Assembly: GCA_026421185.1 (NCBI GenBank)
Contig: JAPKCH010000004.1
Span: forward strand, 1 to 64,000
Direction of reading: 5' to 3'
DNA from: Dehalococcoidia bacterium
GTDB lineage: Bacteria; Chloroflexota; Dehalococcoidia; Lucifugimonadales; Lucifugimonadaceae
DNA length: 64,000 nt
The notes under the pieces were generated by a model. It was not told where the DNA came from. It ran no database searches and worked only from the letters and a program-made list of their open reading frames with translations. This document shows positions 56,065 through 64,000 of the stretch, in pieces. A program made the translations under genes and the position numbers. Position 1 is the stretch's first letter. Each line of letters starts with the position of its first letter.

Positions 56065-58827
56065 TCAGCCCGTGTTCTTCAGGCCTGCAGCAACGCCGTT
56101 AATAGACAGCAACAATGCTCGCTCAACCGCCGGGTCCTCACCTTCTGCTGACCTATGTCGCGCCAGCAGTGAAACCTGCAAATAGTTAAGCGGATCAACG
56201 TAGTACTCACGAACAGCGAGTGTTCGTTTCAGCACTGGTTGATGATCGAGCAAGTTTTCCTGCCCTGTAATTTTCAACAGCTCTTGAACTGCTTTATTAC
56301 GTTCATCCTTAATATTTTCGAATATATGGTGCAAGCTGGGATCAACCAGAGTGTCGACGTATCGACCGGCGATCTCCATGCTCGACTTCACAAGTGTCAT
56401 CTCGACGTTTGAAATGAAGGTATTGAAGAACGTCCATTCCTTGAACATTTCAGCGAGGACATCTTCCATTCCCGCCTCCCTAGCTTCACGTAGCGCCTGA
56501 CCTACGCCGAAATATCCAGGGACAATCTGGCGACTTTGCATCCAGCCAAATACCCATGGAATCGCTCGAAGGTCATCGATACTTCGCGAACCATTTGCCA
56601 AGGCACGACGCGCCGGCCTGGATCCAATGTTCATTCCAGCGAGTTCTTCAACCGGCGTGGAATCCATGAAGTAGTCAACGAACCCGTCAATTTCGATCAA
56701 GTCGCGATATTTCACATACGCCTTATCAGAAATCCAATCCATTGCGGTAAACCACTCTTGAAGTTTTTCATCGGAGTAGCGCGGTTCTGTATGCAAGACC
56801 GAAGCCTCTATGACGGCAGCCACCGAGAGTTCTAAGTGATTGCGAGCAAGTTCAGGCAGTCCGTACTTGTCGGATATGACCTCGCCTTGTTCAGTGATTT
56901 TAATTTTCCCGTCGACCGTCGCATACGGCTGCGCCATGATGGCATCCTTTGTTGGGCCTCCACCTCGACCAACACTTCCGCCACGACCGTGGAACAATCG
57001 AATCGACACGCCATGCTTTTGGCCAATAGTTCGCAGTTCACGCTGAGCTTTGTAGAGCTCCCACTGTGAAGTCGTTATCCCGCCGTCTTTGTTCGAATCG
57101 GAATACCCAAGCATCACTTCAACTACACCACCGGAGGTTTTTACAAGTGACTTGATCTCAGGAATCGACAGAAAGCGATCCATCACTTCGTGACTGCGTC
57201 GAAGGTCTTCAATTTCTTCAAATAGCGGCACAACTGAAATACGTGCAATGCTTTCCTCGGGCACCACAAGTCCGGCTTCTTTAGCGAGAACAAGCACTGC
57301 AAGCAGATCGTCGATATCGCGAGTCATCGCAACGATCCAGCTTTCGATAACTGCTTGACCATACTCGTCCTGAGCCTGTCTAACCGTTTCGACCAAATCG
57401 AGAACCTCGGTCGTCTCTGCTGAGAACGTTATCGCTCTCGAACTCAGCACCCGTTTAGAGTTCAACTCTTCCACAAGTCGAGCCGACCGTTCATCCATAG
57501 AAAGACTTCCGAAGCCGCCTTCAATTGAATCAATCCTATCGATGAGTTCATTGACCGCGGCACCCGTAACATCAGCGTGCTGTCGAATGTCCATCGTAGC
57601 GAGCGTCATACCAAACGCAGAAATACGCTGCATTAATCGACGTACCTCACCGTTCGCTGAAGCACTGCTCTCGTTTGCTTCCAGCGAATCTAGCATCAAC
57701 TGAAGATCAGCCAACAATGGCTGAACGTCCGCATACCGAGGCTTGCCCTTAGCCGAACCCTCTACGGCTGCGATGCCGTTAAGCAGTCGCTCGTACATGA
57801 ATGCGCACTTCAGTCGGTAAGGTTCATCCGCGTCGAGATTCCAGAATTCGTCCCACACCGATGGCAGCTCTGCACGATCCTTCTCTATCGAATCGGCCAG
57901 CTCTTTCGTTATTTCGACGATACGAGTCGACTGACTCAGTGTCTGAGCCAAACGAGCAACAGCCGGTGCGAACATTTTGAGCGCACGTTCGTGCTGTAAA
58001 TCGAGAATTTTTCGAGTTAGATCGTGAGTTACGTTGGGATTTCCATCACGATCACCACCAACCCAGGTTCCAAACCGCATTGATCGAGTTGTAGGTTCTC
58101 GAGTTATTCCGAACGTTTCTAACTGATCGTCGAGAGCTTCCTCAACCTCAGCGATCGCAAACGTGAACATGTCTTCCATGTAGTACATGATGTTACGGGC
58201 TTCGGCCGTAGGTTCGGGTCGGGTGTGCCTAAGTTCGTCTGTCTGGAGAATTTCCTCCATGACCTCAGACAATCGTCGATCAATACGACGTGTCTCCGAT
58301 TTCAGTAAACGTGGATTCGAACGCTCGTTCAATAGCTCGCCAACACGGCGAAGTTTGTTCAAAATCGAACGACGTGCAGCTTCTGTAGGATGAGCCGTGT
58401 AAACGGGTCGAACCTCAAGTCTGTTAACTACATCGCTTATCTCAGCGGTCGGAACATTCGCATCACGAATTCGATCAAATGCCTCTTCAAGCCACTCACG
58501 ACGAGGCCCTGCAGCGCCTTTAAATTCGATTCGGTGGTGCTGTTCAGCGACGTTTGCCAAGTGGAAATAGCTGGTGAAAGCCCGAACAGTTCTGATCACG
58601 TGCCAGAGTTCGGTTTTATCAAGCTTATTAATTAGCTCTTCACGAAGTTCAGGATTTGGAGAGTCACGCAACGTACGAGTCGACGATCGAACATACTCAA
58701 CTAGCTCGTAAAGATCGTCGCCCCACAAACTGCGTAACGTCTCCCCGAGCATATCGCCCATACGTCGAATATCAGCTCGAAGATCAGCGTCTTCGCTATC
58801 GAATTGAGTTATATCTCGAGTGCTCAT
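56065..58827 (-). CDS. ppc: Phosphoenolpyruvate carboxylase
   Basis: Anaplerotic carboxylation of PEP to oxaloacetate. About 920 aa from ATG 58827 (MSTRDITQF; GAGG upstream). Active-site blocks: VYTAHPTEAARRS (His), VGGDRDGNPNV, MLGYSDSNKDGGI, and FHGRGGSVGRGGGPTK, plus the invariant C-terminus ending NTG. The presence of ppc near sucCD fits replenishment of the citric acid cycle during growth on compounds degraded to PEP, pyruvate or acetyl-CoA. Confidence 0.97.
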   Translation of the reverse strand: MSTRDITQFDSEDADLRADIRRMGDMLGETLRSLWGDDLYELVEYVRSSTRTLRDSPNPELREELINKLDKTELWHVIRTVRAFTSYFHLANVAEQHHRIEFKGAAGPRREWLEEAFDRIRDANVPTAEISDVVNRLEVRPVYTAHPTEAARRSILNKLRRVGELLNERSNPRLLKSETRRIDRRLSEVMEEILQTDELRHTRPEPTAEARNIMYYMEDMFTFAIAEVEEALDDQLETFGITREPTTRSMRFGTWVGGDRDGNPNVTHDLTRKILDLQHERALKMFAPAVARLAQTLSQSTRIVEITKELADSIEKDRAELPSVWDEFWNLDADEPYRLKCAFMYERLLNGIAAVEGSAKGKPRYADVQPLLADLQLMLDSLEANESSASANGEVRRLMQRISAFGMTLATMDIRQHADVTGAAVNELIDRIDSIEGGFGSLSMDERSARLVEELNSKRVLSSRAITFSAETTEVLDLVETVRQAQDEYGQAVIESWIVAMTRDIDDLLAVLVLAKEAGLVVPEESIARISVVPLFEEIEDLRRSHEVMDRFLSIPEIKSLVKTSGGVVEVMLGYSDSNKDGGITTSQWELYKAQRELRTIGQKHGVSIRLFHGRGGSVGRGGGPTKDAIMAQPYATVDGKIKITEQGEVISDKYGLPELARNHLELSVAAVIEASVLHTEPRYSDEKLQEWFTAMDWISDKAYVKYRDLIEIDGFVDYFMDSTPVEELAGMNIGSRPARRALANGSRSIDDLRAIPWVFGWMQSRQIVPGYFGVGQALREAREAGMEDVLAEMFKEWTFFNTFISNVEMTLVKSSMEIAGRYVDTLVDPSLHHIFENIKDERNKAVQELLKITGQENLLDHQPVLKRTLAVREYYVDPLNYLQVSLLARHRSAEGEDPAVERALLLSINGVAAGLKNTG

Positions 58828-58868
58828 TGCTGCAACCTCACATCCGGTCAAATATTACGAATCAACGC

Positions 58869-59642
58869 CTAAAGCCAGGCTGAAGCCCAGCCGAGTGTCT
58901 GCTCAGTATTTCCACTTGGTCCGTACTCGCAACCAACCCAGCCGTCATAACCAATTTCATCGAGATAAGGCAAGATGTGATTGTAGTTGATCTCACCGGT
59001 GCCAGGCTCATTACGACCCGGGTTATCCGCTATCTGAATATGCCTGATGGATGAAAGGTTTTCTTTCACCGTCAATGAAAGTTCGCCCTCCATTATTTGC
59101 ATGTGATAGAAGTCATACAGCACTGCCAAGTTCGGGTGGTTCGCTTCAGCAATCACATCCAAAGCCATCTGTGTGGTGTTCACAAAGAAGCCAGGCTGAT
59201 CTCGTGTGTTGATCGCTTCAACCAGAGCAATCACACCCACTTTTTCAAGCTCTTCTGCCGCATGGCGAATGTTCGCAATAAACGTCTCATGCGCTTCGTC
59301 AGGATCAATATCGTCGATCGGACCACAGCCGATGTTCACACCGATACATCCCAGTCCAGAGGCATATTCAGCGGCCTGAGCTGTCCGTTCCTTATATAGA
59401 TCCATGTGACTGGCTCGAAGCGGAATATTATTTTTGCCTGTATCAGGATCGCTGGTGGGTGAATTGATAATCACGTGCTTGAGATCGTGCTTATTAAGTC
59501 GTTCAACGATCTGGTCGATCTCTAGTGAATAAGGAGCTTGAAGCTCAACACCTTTGAACCCTGCACGAGCAGCCGCTTCATACCTATCTATCAGATCGTA
59601 TTCGTTGAACATCCACTGCAAATTAGCTTCAAGCTTCGGCAT
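58869..59642 (-). CDS. Hydroxypyruvate isomerase-like TIM-barrel protein
   Basis: 257 aa from ATG 59642, with GAGAGGGG upstream; the track adds five residues. AP-endonuclease-2/xylose-isomerase-like TIM barrel: FKGVELQAPYSLE, LVEAINTRD (catalytic Glu), LYDFYHMQIMEG, HIQIADNPGRNEPGTGEINY and GCEYGPSG (Glu). The blocks match hydroxypyruvate isomerase / OtnI-type enzymes. The early loop reads INSPTSDP where Hyi has FNLPAGDW, so its substrate may differ from that of the paralogue next door. Confidence 0.85.
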   Translation of the reverse strand: MPKLEANLQWMFNEYDLIDRYEAAARAGFKGVELQAPYSLEIDQIVERLNKHDLKHVIINSPTSDPDTGKNNIPLRASHMDLYKERTAQAAEYASGLGCIGVNIGCGPIDDIDPDEAHETFIANIRHAAEELEKVGVIALVEAINTRDQPGFFVNTTQMALDVIAEANHPNLAVLYDFYHMQIMEGELSLTVKENLSSIRHIQIADNPGRNEPGTGEINYNHILPYLDEIGYDGWVGCEYGPSGNTEQTLGWASAWL

Positions 59643-59756
59643 CTGTACCCCTCTCACTCACTCCCAAATACGGGCAGTGTGTATTTACGTTTATTGTATG
59701 TACAACATCACATCGTGTTTTGTGCGAATCGTCGGTGAATTTTGTACTCAAGTGAA

Positions 59757-60533
59757 CTAGAGGTACTTCGCAGCCCAAAGCAGACCAGATACTGTATCGC
59801 CTGCAGGAGCGTACTCACATCCAATCCAGCCTTCATAGCCCAATGAGTCGATGTGCGGCAGCAAGAAGTCATAGTTGATTTCACCGCTGCCAGGTTCATG
59901 TCGACCAGGGTTGTCAGCAAGCTGAAAATGGCCAATTACATCCATATTGTTATCGATAGTACGAGTGACATCGCCTTCCATGATTTGCATGTGGTAGATG
60001 TCGTACTGAACTTTCACGTTGTCAGCACCGGTCTCCTCTACCACGGCTCGACTCTGGTTTGTGCGGAATACCGAGTAGCCAGGAATATCTATGGTGTTGA
60101 TAGCTTCCAGCAAAACGGTGATGTCAGATCCTGCGACTGCTTCAGAAGCAAATTTCATATTGTCGACCAGAGTGTTGTGCATCGTTATAGCGCTCACGTT
60201 TGATGTCGCTTTGCCCGCAAGAACCGTAAGTAGCCCGCACTCCAAAACCTTGGCGTATTCAATCGCTTTACCAACACCGTCCTGAAATTCACCAACACGG
60301 TCAGGGAATGAAGCACAACCACGGTCACCCGCATCCCAGTCACCAGCAGGGAAGTCGAAAAGCACCTGAGTCAGATTGTACTTATCGAGCTTATCTTTGA
60401 TCTGTTCAGCCGAATAATCATAAGGAAATAAGTACTCGACACCTTTGAATCCAGCCTTGGCTGCTGCTTCAAATCGGTCTAGGAAATCGACTTCGTTGAA
60501 CATCATCGAAAGGTTTGCGGCAAGATTGGTCAT
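59757..60533 (-). CDS. Hydroxypyruvate isomerase family protein
   Basis: 258 aa with FKGVEYLFPYDYSAEQI, FDFPAGDWDAGDRG (the Hyi signature loop), LLEAINTIDIPGY, VQYDIYHMQIMEGD, FQLADNPGRHEPGSGEINY and GCEYAPAGDT. Close to true Hyi, which interconverts hydroxypyruvate and tartronate semialdehyde in glyoxylate metabolism. It is a paralogue of the downstream gene, 114 bases away on the same strand, and with the SDR and class V aminotransferase could take part in C2/C3 hydroxy-acid metabolism. Confidence 0.88.
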   Translation of the reverse strand: MTNLAANLSMMFNEVDFLDRFEAAAKAGFKGVEYLFPYDYSAEQIKDKLDKYNLTQVLFDFPAGDWDAGDRGCASFPDRVGEFQDGVGKAIEYAKVLECGLLTVLAGKATSNVSAITMHNTLVDNMKFASEAVAGSDITVLLEAINTIDIPGYSVFRTNQSRAVVEETGADNVKVQYDIYHMQIMEGDVTRTIDNNMDVIGHFQLADNPGRHEPGSGEINYDFLLPHIDSLGYEGWIGCEYAPAGDTVSGLLWAAKYL

Positions 60534-60671
60534 AGGTCATGATTCTCCGGGAGTCTCTCTGACGAAACAGAGGGTTGGTCGTCTATTTCCAGCACTAAGA
60601 TAAAGAAACCTCGTGCCGGAGTTACCCAATCATACTGGCAGATTGGGCAAGACAGACAAGTACAACCCGTT

Positions 60672-61472
60672 CTAGTAGTAGATCGCCGTGCCCACACCGC
60701 CACCAGCAGCGATGCCATCGCCATTAATTGCTATCGAAAGCGGTGAAGCGAGCATGGCTACAACGTATGCGATATCGGATGCATCAATGAGTGTTCGGGA
60801 AGAATTCCCTTGAGCCATCATCGCCTCAATTTCGCTCTCGCTTACGCCCTCTTCCAAAGCACGCTTGGCTATTACGCCTTCAGTGGCTTCAGTGCGAGTC
60901 ATCCCGGGATGAATCACGGTTACGTTGATGCCATGTGGTCCCAATTCATCTGCAAGATTTTTCGTCATCGCGGTAACGGCTACGTTTCGCATCGAGCCGA
61001 CAACAGTGCCGGTGCTGCGTGACGCTAATCCAGATATGTTGATAATTCGCCCCCAACCTTGCTTAGTCATGACGGGCGCGACTTCTCTTGCACAGCGCAA
61101 GTAGCCCATAACTTTCACGTTCATGTGATCGCTGAACTCTTCGGTCGTGACACCAGCAAGCGTTGGAACGGTGCTCTGGCCTCCGGGACGAGCTGCGCAG
61201 TTCACGAGAATATCGATGCCACCCATGATATTTTTTGCTTCAGTAATAAGTGCGTTAACGCTGTCGTCCGATCCGGTATCTGTAGAAACGCCGGTAACCA
61301 TAGAACCTGTTTCGTTGGTTAACTCTTCCGCAGTCGCATCGAGTGCGTTCTGTCCACGAGCAGATATAACGACTGACACGCCCTCTGCTGCCAACACACG
61401 AGCAATTGCCTTCCCGATACCTCGACTACCACCAGTAACTATTGCGCGCTTACCAAGAAGTTTGAGATCCAT
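60672..61472 (-). CDS. SDR-family protein without the canonical Tyr-x3-Lys
   Basis: 266 aa from ATG 61472 (MDLKLLGKRAIV); the track start adds 34 residues. The NAD(P) loop TGGSRGIG is intact and INISGLA gives the usual Ser147. Thirteen residues later, where the catalytic Tyr-x3-Lys should stand, it reads GSMRNVAVTAMTK, so both Tyr and Lys are missing. NAG is NCA. The NADELGPHGINVTVIHPG-type region is otherwise conserved. I think this is a divergent SDR subgroup rather than a damaged gene, with altered or no oxidoreductase activity. Confidence 0.82.
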   Translation of the reverse strand: MDLKLLGKRAIVTGGSRGIGKAIARVLAAEGVSVVISARGQNALDATAEELTNETGSMVTGVSTDTGSDDSVNALITEAKNIMGGIDILVNCAARPGGQSTVPTLAGVTTEEFSDHMNVKVMGYLRCAREVAPVMTKQGWGRIINISGLASRSTGTVVGSMRNVAVTAMTKNLADELGPHGINVTVIHPGMTRTEATEGVIAKRALEEGVSESEIEAMMAQGNSSRTLIDASDIAYVVAMLASPLSIAINGDGIAAGGGVGTAIYY

Positions 61473-61567
61473 AACGCTGTTTCCTGAGTCCTTGCTCGTT
61501 ATATACATTGCCCCTGCACACACAACCGGCTTCTCGATAGGAGTCCGGCGAAGCCGAGGGGTATGGT

Positions 61568-61668
61568 TTCTCATTCTCCCTGAGGAGAAGGACGGGATGA
61601 GGGAGAAATCGATTGCAGTTTACTCCTGAGATTCCACCCTCACCTAAATCCTTTCACCCGGGAGAGGA
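61568..61668. repeat. REP-like palindromic repeats, two opposed copies (C and D)
   Basis: TTCTCATTCTCCctgaGGAGAAGGACGGGATGAGGGAGAA (61569 onward) and CCACCCTCACCTAAATCCTTTCACCCGGGAGAGGACTT (about 61634 onward) are related to copies A and B but in opposite orientations, about 25 bases apart. They fill the gap between the SDR and amidase genes. Such paired opposed copies are typical of REP/BIME elements. Confidence 0.6.
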
Positions 61669-61691
61669 CTTCTACTATCGAAAATTCTTGG

Positions 61692-63122
61692 CTATCCAAC
61701 CACACTCGGTCGTTGCTTCCAAAAGTTCGTTTCGCCTTCGAATGCGCTCGCCAATTGAAGCAAGCCCATCTCATCGCGAGGTCGACTTACTAGTTGCAAC
61801 CCAACAGGCAATTCGTCTTTGGTAAAACCTGCCGGAATCGACATAGCGGGGAGTCCAGTTACTGATATTGTGTAGCATGGCCACATCCAGTCGAGGTACG
61901 TTTCAGGTACTACACCGTTGATATCGGCAGGGTACTCAAGGTCGATAGAAAATGGTGGAACCGAAGTGACTGGGAGTGCGAGGAATTCGTACTTGTCAAA
62001 GAACTTCATCAACTGTTCCCACAAACGAGTACGAAGTCGTTCAGCGTGAGCGACGTCGATTGCCAACATCTTCAGTCCTTGATCAGCGTTCCATACGACT
62101 GTTTCTTTCAACTTGCTGCGGTGATCTCGCATATGAGCTTCATGTTTTATTCCGAAGCTGTAAGCACGAAGCGCCTGAAATATTTGGTCGGTAGTCGAAA
62201 GATCAGGTTCATCATCTTCAACAATACAACCTAGGTCTTCGAAAACGTGCTTTTGAGCTTCAGTGACACGACTACTCTCAGCATCGATAGGCCGACCGCC
62301 AAGATCCTTACTCCAAGCGATTCGTACTCCCTTGAAATCACGTTCCAGCGAACCGGCGTAGCCAGCACCAGATTCTCTAAGTGATAGTGGCGACCTAACA
62401 TCGTCTCCCGCCATGACGCTTAACTGGAGAGCCACATCGTCTACAGTTCGCCCCATTGGGCCGTCCGTAGAGAGTGTTGACCAACCTAAATCACCGCCAA
62501 CAGCAGGAACCCTGCCCGGGCTAGGCCGGATACCAACCACGTTCGACCATGCAGCCGGGTTGCGTAGCGATCCACCTAAGTCAGATCCTGTGGCGATCGT
62601 CGTCATACCGGTCGCAAGCGCAACACCAGCGCCACCCGAGCTACCACCGCACGTCTTGCTCACGTCGTACGGATTTTTTGTTGAACCAAACACAGGATTG
62701 AACGTTTGAGAACCTGCTCCAAATTCCGGAGTATTCGATTTGCCGAGCACAATAGCACCGGCTTTTTTCACTCGTTCTACGATGAGCGCATCCGAAGTAG
62801 GAACGAAATCTTTGTAAATCAGCGAACCCTGAGTTGTGAGAATGCCTTTGGTGTTCTGCAAATCCTTGATGGCAATTGGAAGGCCGTAAAGAGGACCCAT
62901 TTTTTCGCCAGCCATTCGGGCCATATCTGCCTCACACGCCTGCTTTAACGCTGATTCTGCATCCAAAGTGACCATCGCATTTACGGCGGGGTTTACTCGT
63001 TCGATCTGCTCCAAATGAGCTTGAACAAGTTCCTCCGACAGAACTTCGCCATCAGCAATCAACTTCGCCTGCTCACGAGCAGTTTTGAATATCAATTCCG
63101 AATTCGTTGAACTATCCGACAA
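61692..63122 (-). CDS. Amidase signature-family hydrolase
   Basis: 476 aa. The Ser-cisSer-Lys triad is visible: Lys in PIAIKDLQNTKG, the cis-Ser in CGGSSGGAGVALA and the nucleophile in GSDLGGSLRNPA. The rest (SPGRVPAVGG, DGPMGRTVDDVA, a SIPAGFTKDELPVGLQLV C-terminus) is standard for amidases related to GatA, which hydrolyse carboxamides. No gatB/gatC neighbours, so a stand-alone amidase or aryl-acylamidase is more likely than tRNA amidotransferase. Confidence 0.92.
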   Translation of the reverse strand: MSDSSTNSELIFKTAREQAKLIADGEVLSEELVQAHLEQIERVNPAVNAMVTLDAESALKQACEADMARMAGEKMGPLYGLPIAIKDLQNTKGILTTQGSLIYKDFVPTSDALIVERVKKAGAIVLGKSNTPEFGAGSQTFNPVFGSTKNPYDVSKTCGGSSGGAGVALATGMTTIATGSDLGGSLRNPAAWSNVVGIRPSPGRVPAVGGDLGWSTLSTDGPMGRTVDDVALQLSVMAGDDVRSPLSLRESGAGYAGSLERDFKGVRIAWSKDLGGRPIDAESSRVTEAQKHVFEDLGCIVEDDEPDLSTTDQIFQALRAYSFGIKHEAHMRDHRSKLKETVVWNADQGLKMLAIDVAHAERLRTRLWEQLMKFFDKYEFLALPVTSVPPFSIDLEYPADINGVVPETYLDWMWPCYTISVTGLPAMSIPAGFTKDELPVGLQLVSRPRDEMGLLQLASAFEGETNFWKQRPSVVG

Positions 63123-63203
63123 ATCTAAAACTCCTACAAATCACCGACATCAACAAGAAAACAAGCCAACGGCTCTAAACATGTCTTCAATGTCGGTGGC
63201 ACA

Positions 63204-63240
63204 TATAAAACGATCCCCATCCGAAAACGGTGGGGATCGT
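63204..63240 (-). terminator. Rho-independent terminator after the cysteine synthase gene (minus strand)
   Basis: Stem ACGATCCCCA / TGGGGATCGT with an inner CCG/CGG pair, followed on the minus strand by TTTTAT. Confidence 0.85.
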
Positions 63241-63263
63241 GATACTAACCTGAAATTAAGAGG

Positions 63264-64000
63264 TTACCACCAAGTCTTGCCTTCGATTTCCGACTGCTTG
63301 AACTTGAAGTCTTCACCGTAAATACCCGTAGACAAATACTTCCATCCGCCATCAGCGAACATGCAAACGATCTTGCCTTCACGCCCTTCCTTAGACCACT
63401 TCTGCGCAATCTTGCGAGCAGTAGCGAACGTTGCTCCCGAGGAAACACCGACGAAGTAACCCGCATCAGTAAGCAACCGACGTGTCCAGTAGAATGCTTC
63501 TTCACCGTCTACGAGAATTCGACTATCAAGCTTATCTAGATCGAGAATTGGGGGGATGAATCCATGTTCGATTGAACGCAATCCTTGCACTTTATCGTCG
63601 GGGTGCGGAGCGGTTGCGACGATCTCTACGTTTGGGTTGTGCTCTTTAAGAGCCTTACCAACACCCATCAACGTTCCGCCGGTACCTAGGCCAGCTACAA
63701 AAGCGTCGACATCTGGCATATCACGGGCAATCTCAGGCCCCGTCGTCGTGTAGTGGGCTTTCGGATTCGCAAGATTTCCGTACTGAAACGGCATGTAGTA
63801 CGAAGGGTTTTCTTCTGCAAGTTGCTTTGCAACAATAATCGATTCATTCGTACCTTTGTCCTTGTGCGAAAGAATTACCTCAGCACCGAACGCCTGCAAC
63901 AGTTGCACCCGTTCAGGCGGCACGCTCGCAGGCATAACAACTTTTACGTCGTATCCTTTGATTCGCCCGATCATCGCCAAACCCAACCCGGTATTACCCG
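63264..64000 (-). CDS. cysK: Cysteine synthase (O-acetylserine sulfhydrylase), 3' part, cut by window edge
   Basis: PLP enzyme forming cysteine from O-acetylserine and sulfide. The track begins at a TTG (63986), but the frame is open to the window end and reads GNTGLGLAMIGR, the GNTG PLP motif, so the gene continues beyond 64000. Further blocks: VVMPASVPPERVQLLQAFGAEV, GLGTGGTLMGVGKAL (PLP phosphate loop) and GVSSGATFATARKIAQ. The catalytic lysine lies outside the window. A cystathionine beta-synthase-like member cannot be fully excluded. Confidence 0.9.
   Translation of the reverse strand, partial: GNTGLGLAMIGRIKGYDVKVVMPASVPPERVQLLQAFGAEVILSHKDKGTNESIIVAKQLAEENPSYYMPFQYGNLANPKAHYTTTGPEIARDMPDVDAFVAGLGTGGTLMGVGKALKEHNPNVEIVATAPHPDDKVQGLRSIEHGFIPPILDLDKLDSRILVDGEEAFYWTRRLLTDAGYFVGVSSGATFATARKIAQKWSKEGREGKIVCMFADGGWKYLSTGIYGEDFKFKQSEIEGKTWW

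Overview
The window looks like a chromosomal segment of a free-living aerobic bacterium, most likely a marine Chloroflexota of the SAR202 / Dehalococcoidia type. This is inferred, not proven. The supporting signs are moderate GC, several enolase-superfamily (mandelate racemase-like) genes plus a decayed copy, heme A synthesis genes ctaA-ctaB (aerobic respiration), many short-spaced lipoproteins with Thr/Ser/Pro-rich linkers, a DUF1015 protein, and deazaflavin-oxidoreductase and formaldehyde-dehydrogenase relatives. I see no rRNA, CRISPR array, phage genes, transposase or plasmid replication genes. One tRNA is present (Ser-UGA).

Layout. 0-9 kb is an accessory catabolic island: the start of an exported lipoprotein, two intact enolase-superfamily dehydratase/racemase genes and one ruined one, an MFS exporter, a DapA-fold protein that seems to lack its catalytic lysine, an arginine-deiminase-family remnant, an SDR coupled to a metallophosphoesterase, and an HpcH/HpaI aldolase. 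Together they suggest oxidation and cleavage of sugar acids or similar hydroxy acids. 9.5-21 kb holds a PH-like membrane protein, tsaD, a small zinc ribbon, a sortase, ctaA-ctaB, an alpha/beta hydrolase, the infC-rpmI-rplT operon with an apparent ATA start for infC, ftsH, a metallo-beta-lactamase-fold hydrolase and a CPBP protease. 21-26 kb is an aromatic amino-acid cluster (trpA, aroH-type chorismate mutase, a short aromatic-rich ORF, DAHP synthase) followed by ribF and tyrS.

26-32 kb carries exported proteins (beta-propeller lipoprotein, small lipoprotein, cysteine-less redoxin lipoprotein), a class V aminotransferase, DUF1015, and several gene remnants. 32-43 kb is housekeeping: ligA, pth coupled to a secreted metalloprotease, serS, lysS, rsmD-coaD and a coiled-coil protein. 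42.7-47 kb has a formaldehyde-dehydrogenase-like ADH, an APH-fold kinase, and arsM behind a ruined PadR-family regulator. 47-59 kb has polA, mutM, tRNA-Ser, sucCD, two alpha/beta hydrolases, pgpA and ppc. 58.9-64 kb has two hydroxypyruvate-isomerase-like TIM barrels, an SDR without the usual Tyr/Lys, an amidase and the 3' part of a cysteine synthase gene.

General traits. Gene packing is tight: three convergent pairs overlap by exactly 4 bases at their stop codons, and ATGA/TAATG couplings occur. Against this, the gaps hold an unusual number of decaying genes (enolase, DDAH-like, PadR, redoxin C-terminus, deazaflavin oxidoreductase, DUF2075-like, membrane protein, perhaps a RecQ-like helicase), and a degenerate palindromic REP-like repeat recurs in several gaps. 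No single locus is clearly a new defence or biosynthetic system. The best leads are the aromatic-rich ORF between aroH and aroF, the lysine-less DapA homologue, the ATA start of infC and the broken arsM regulator.
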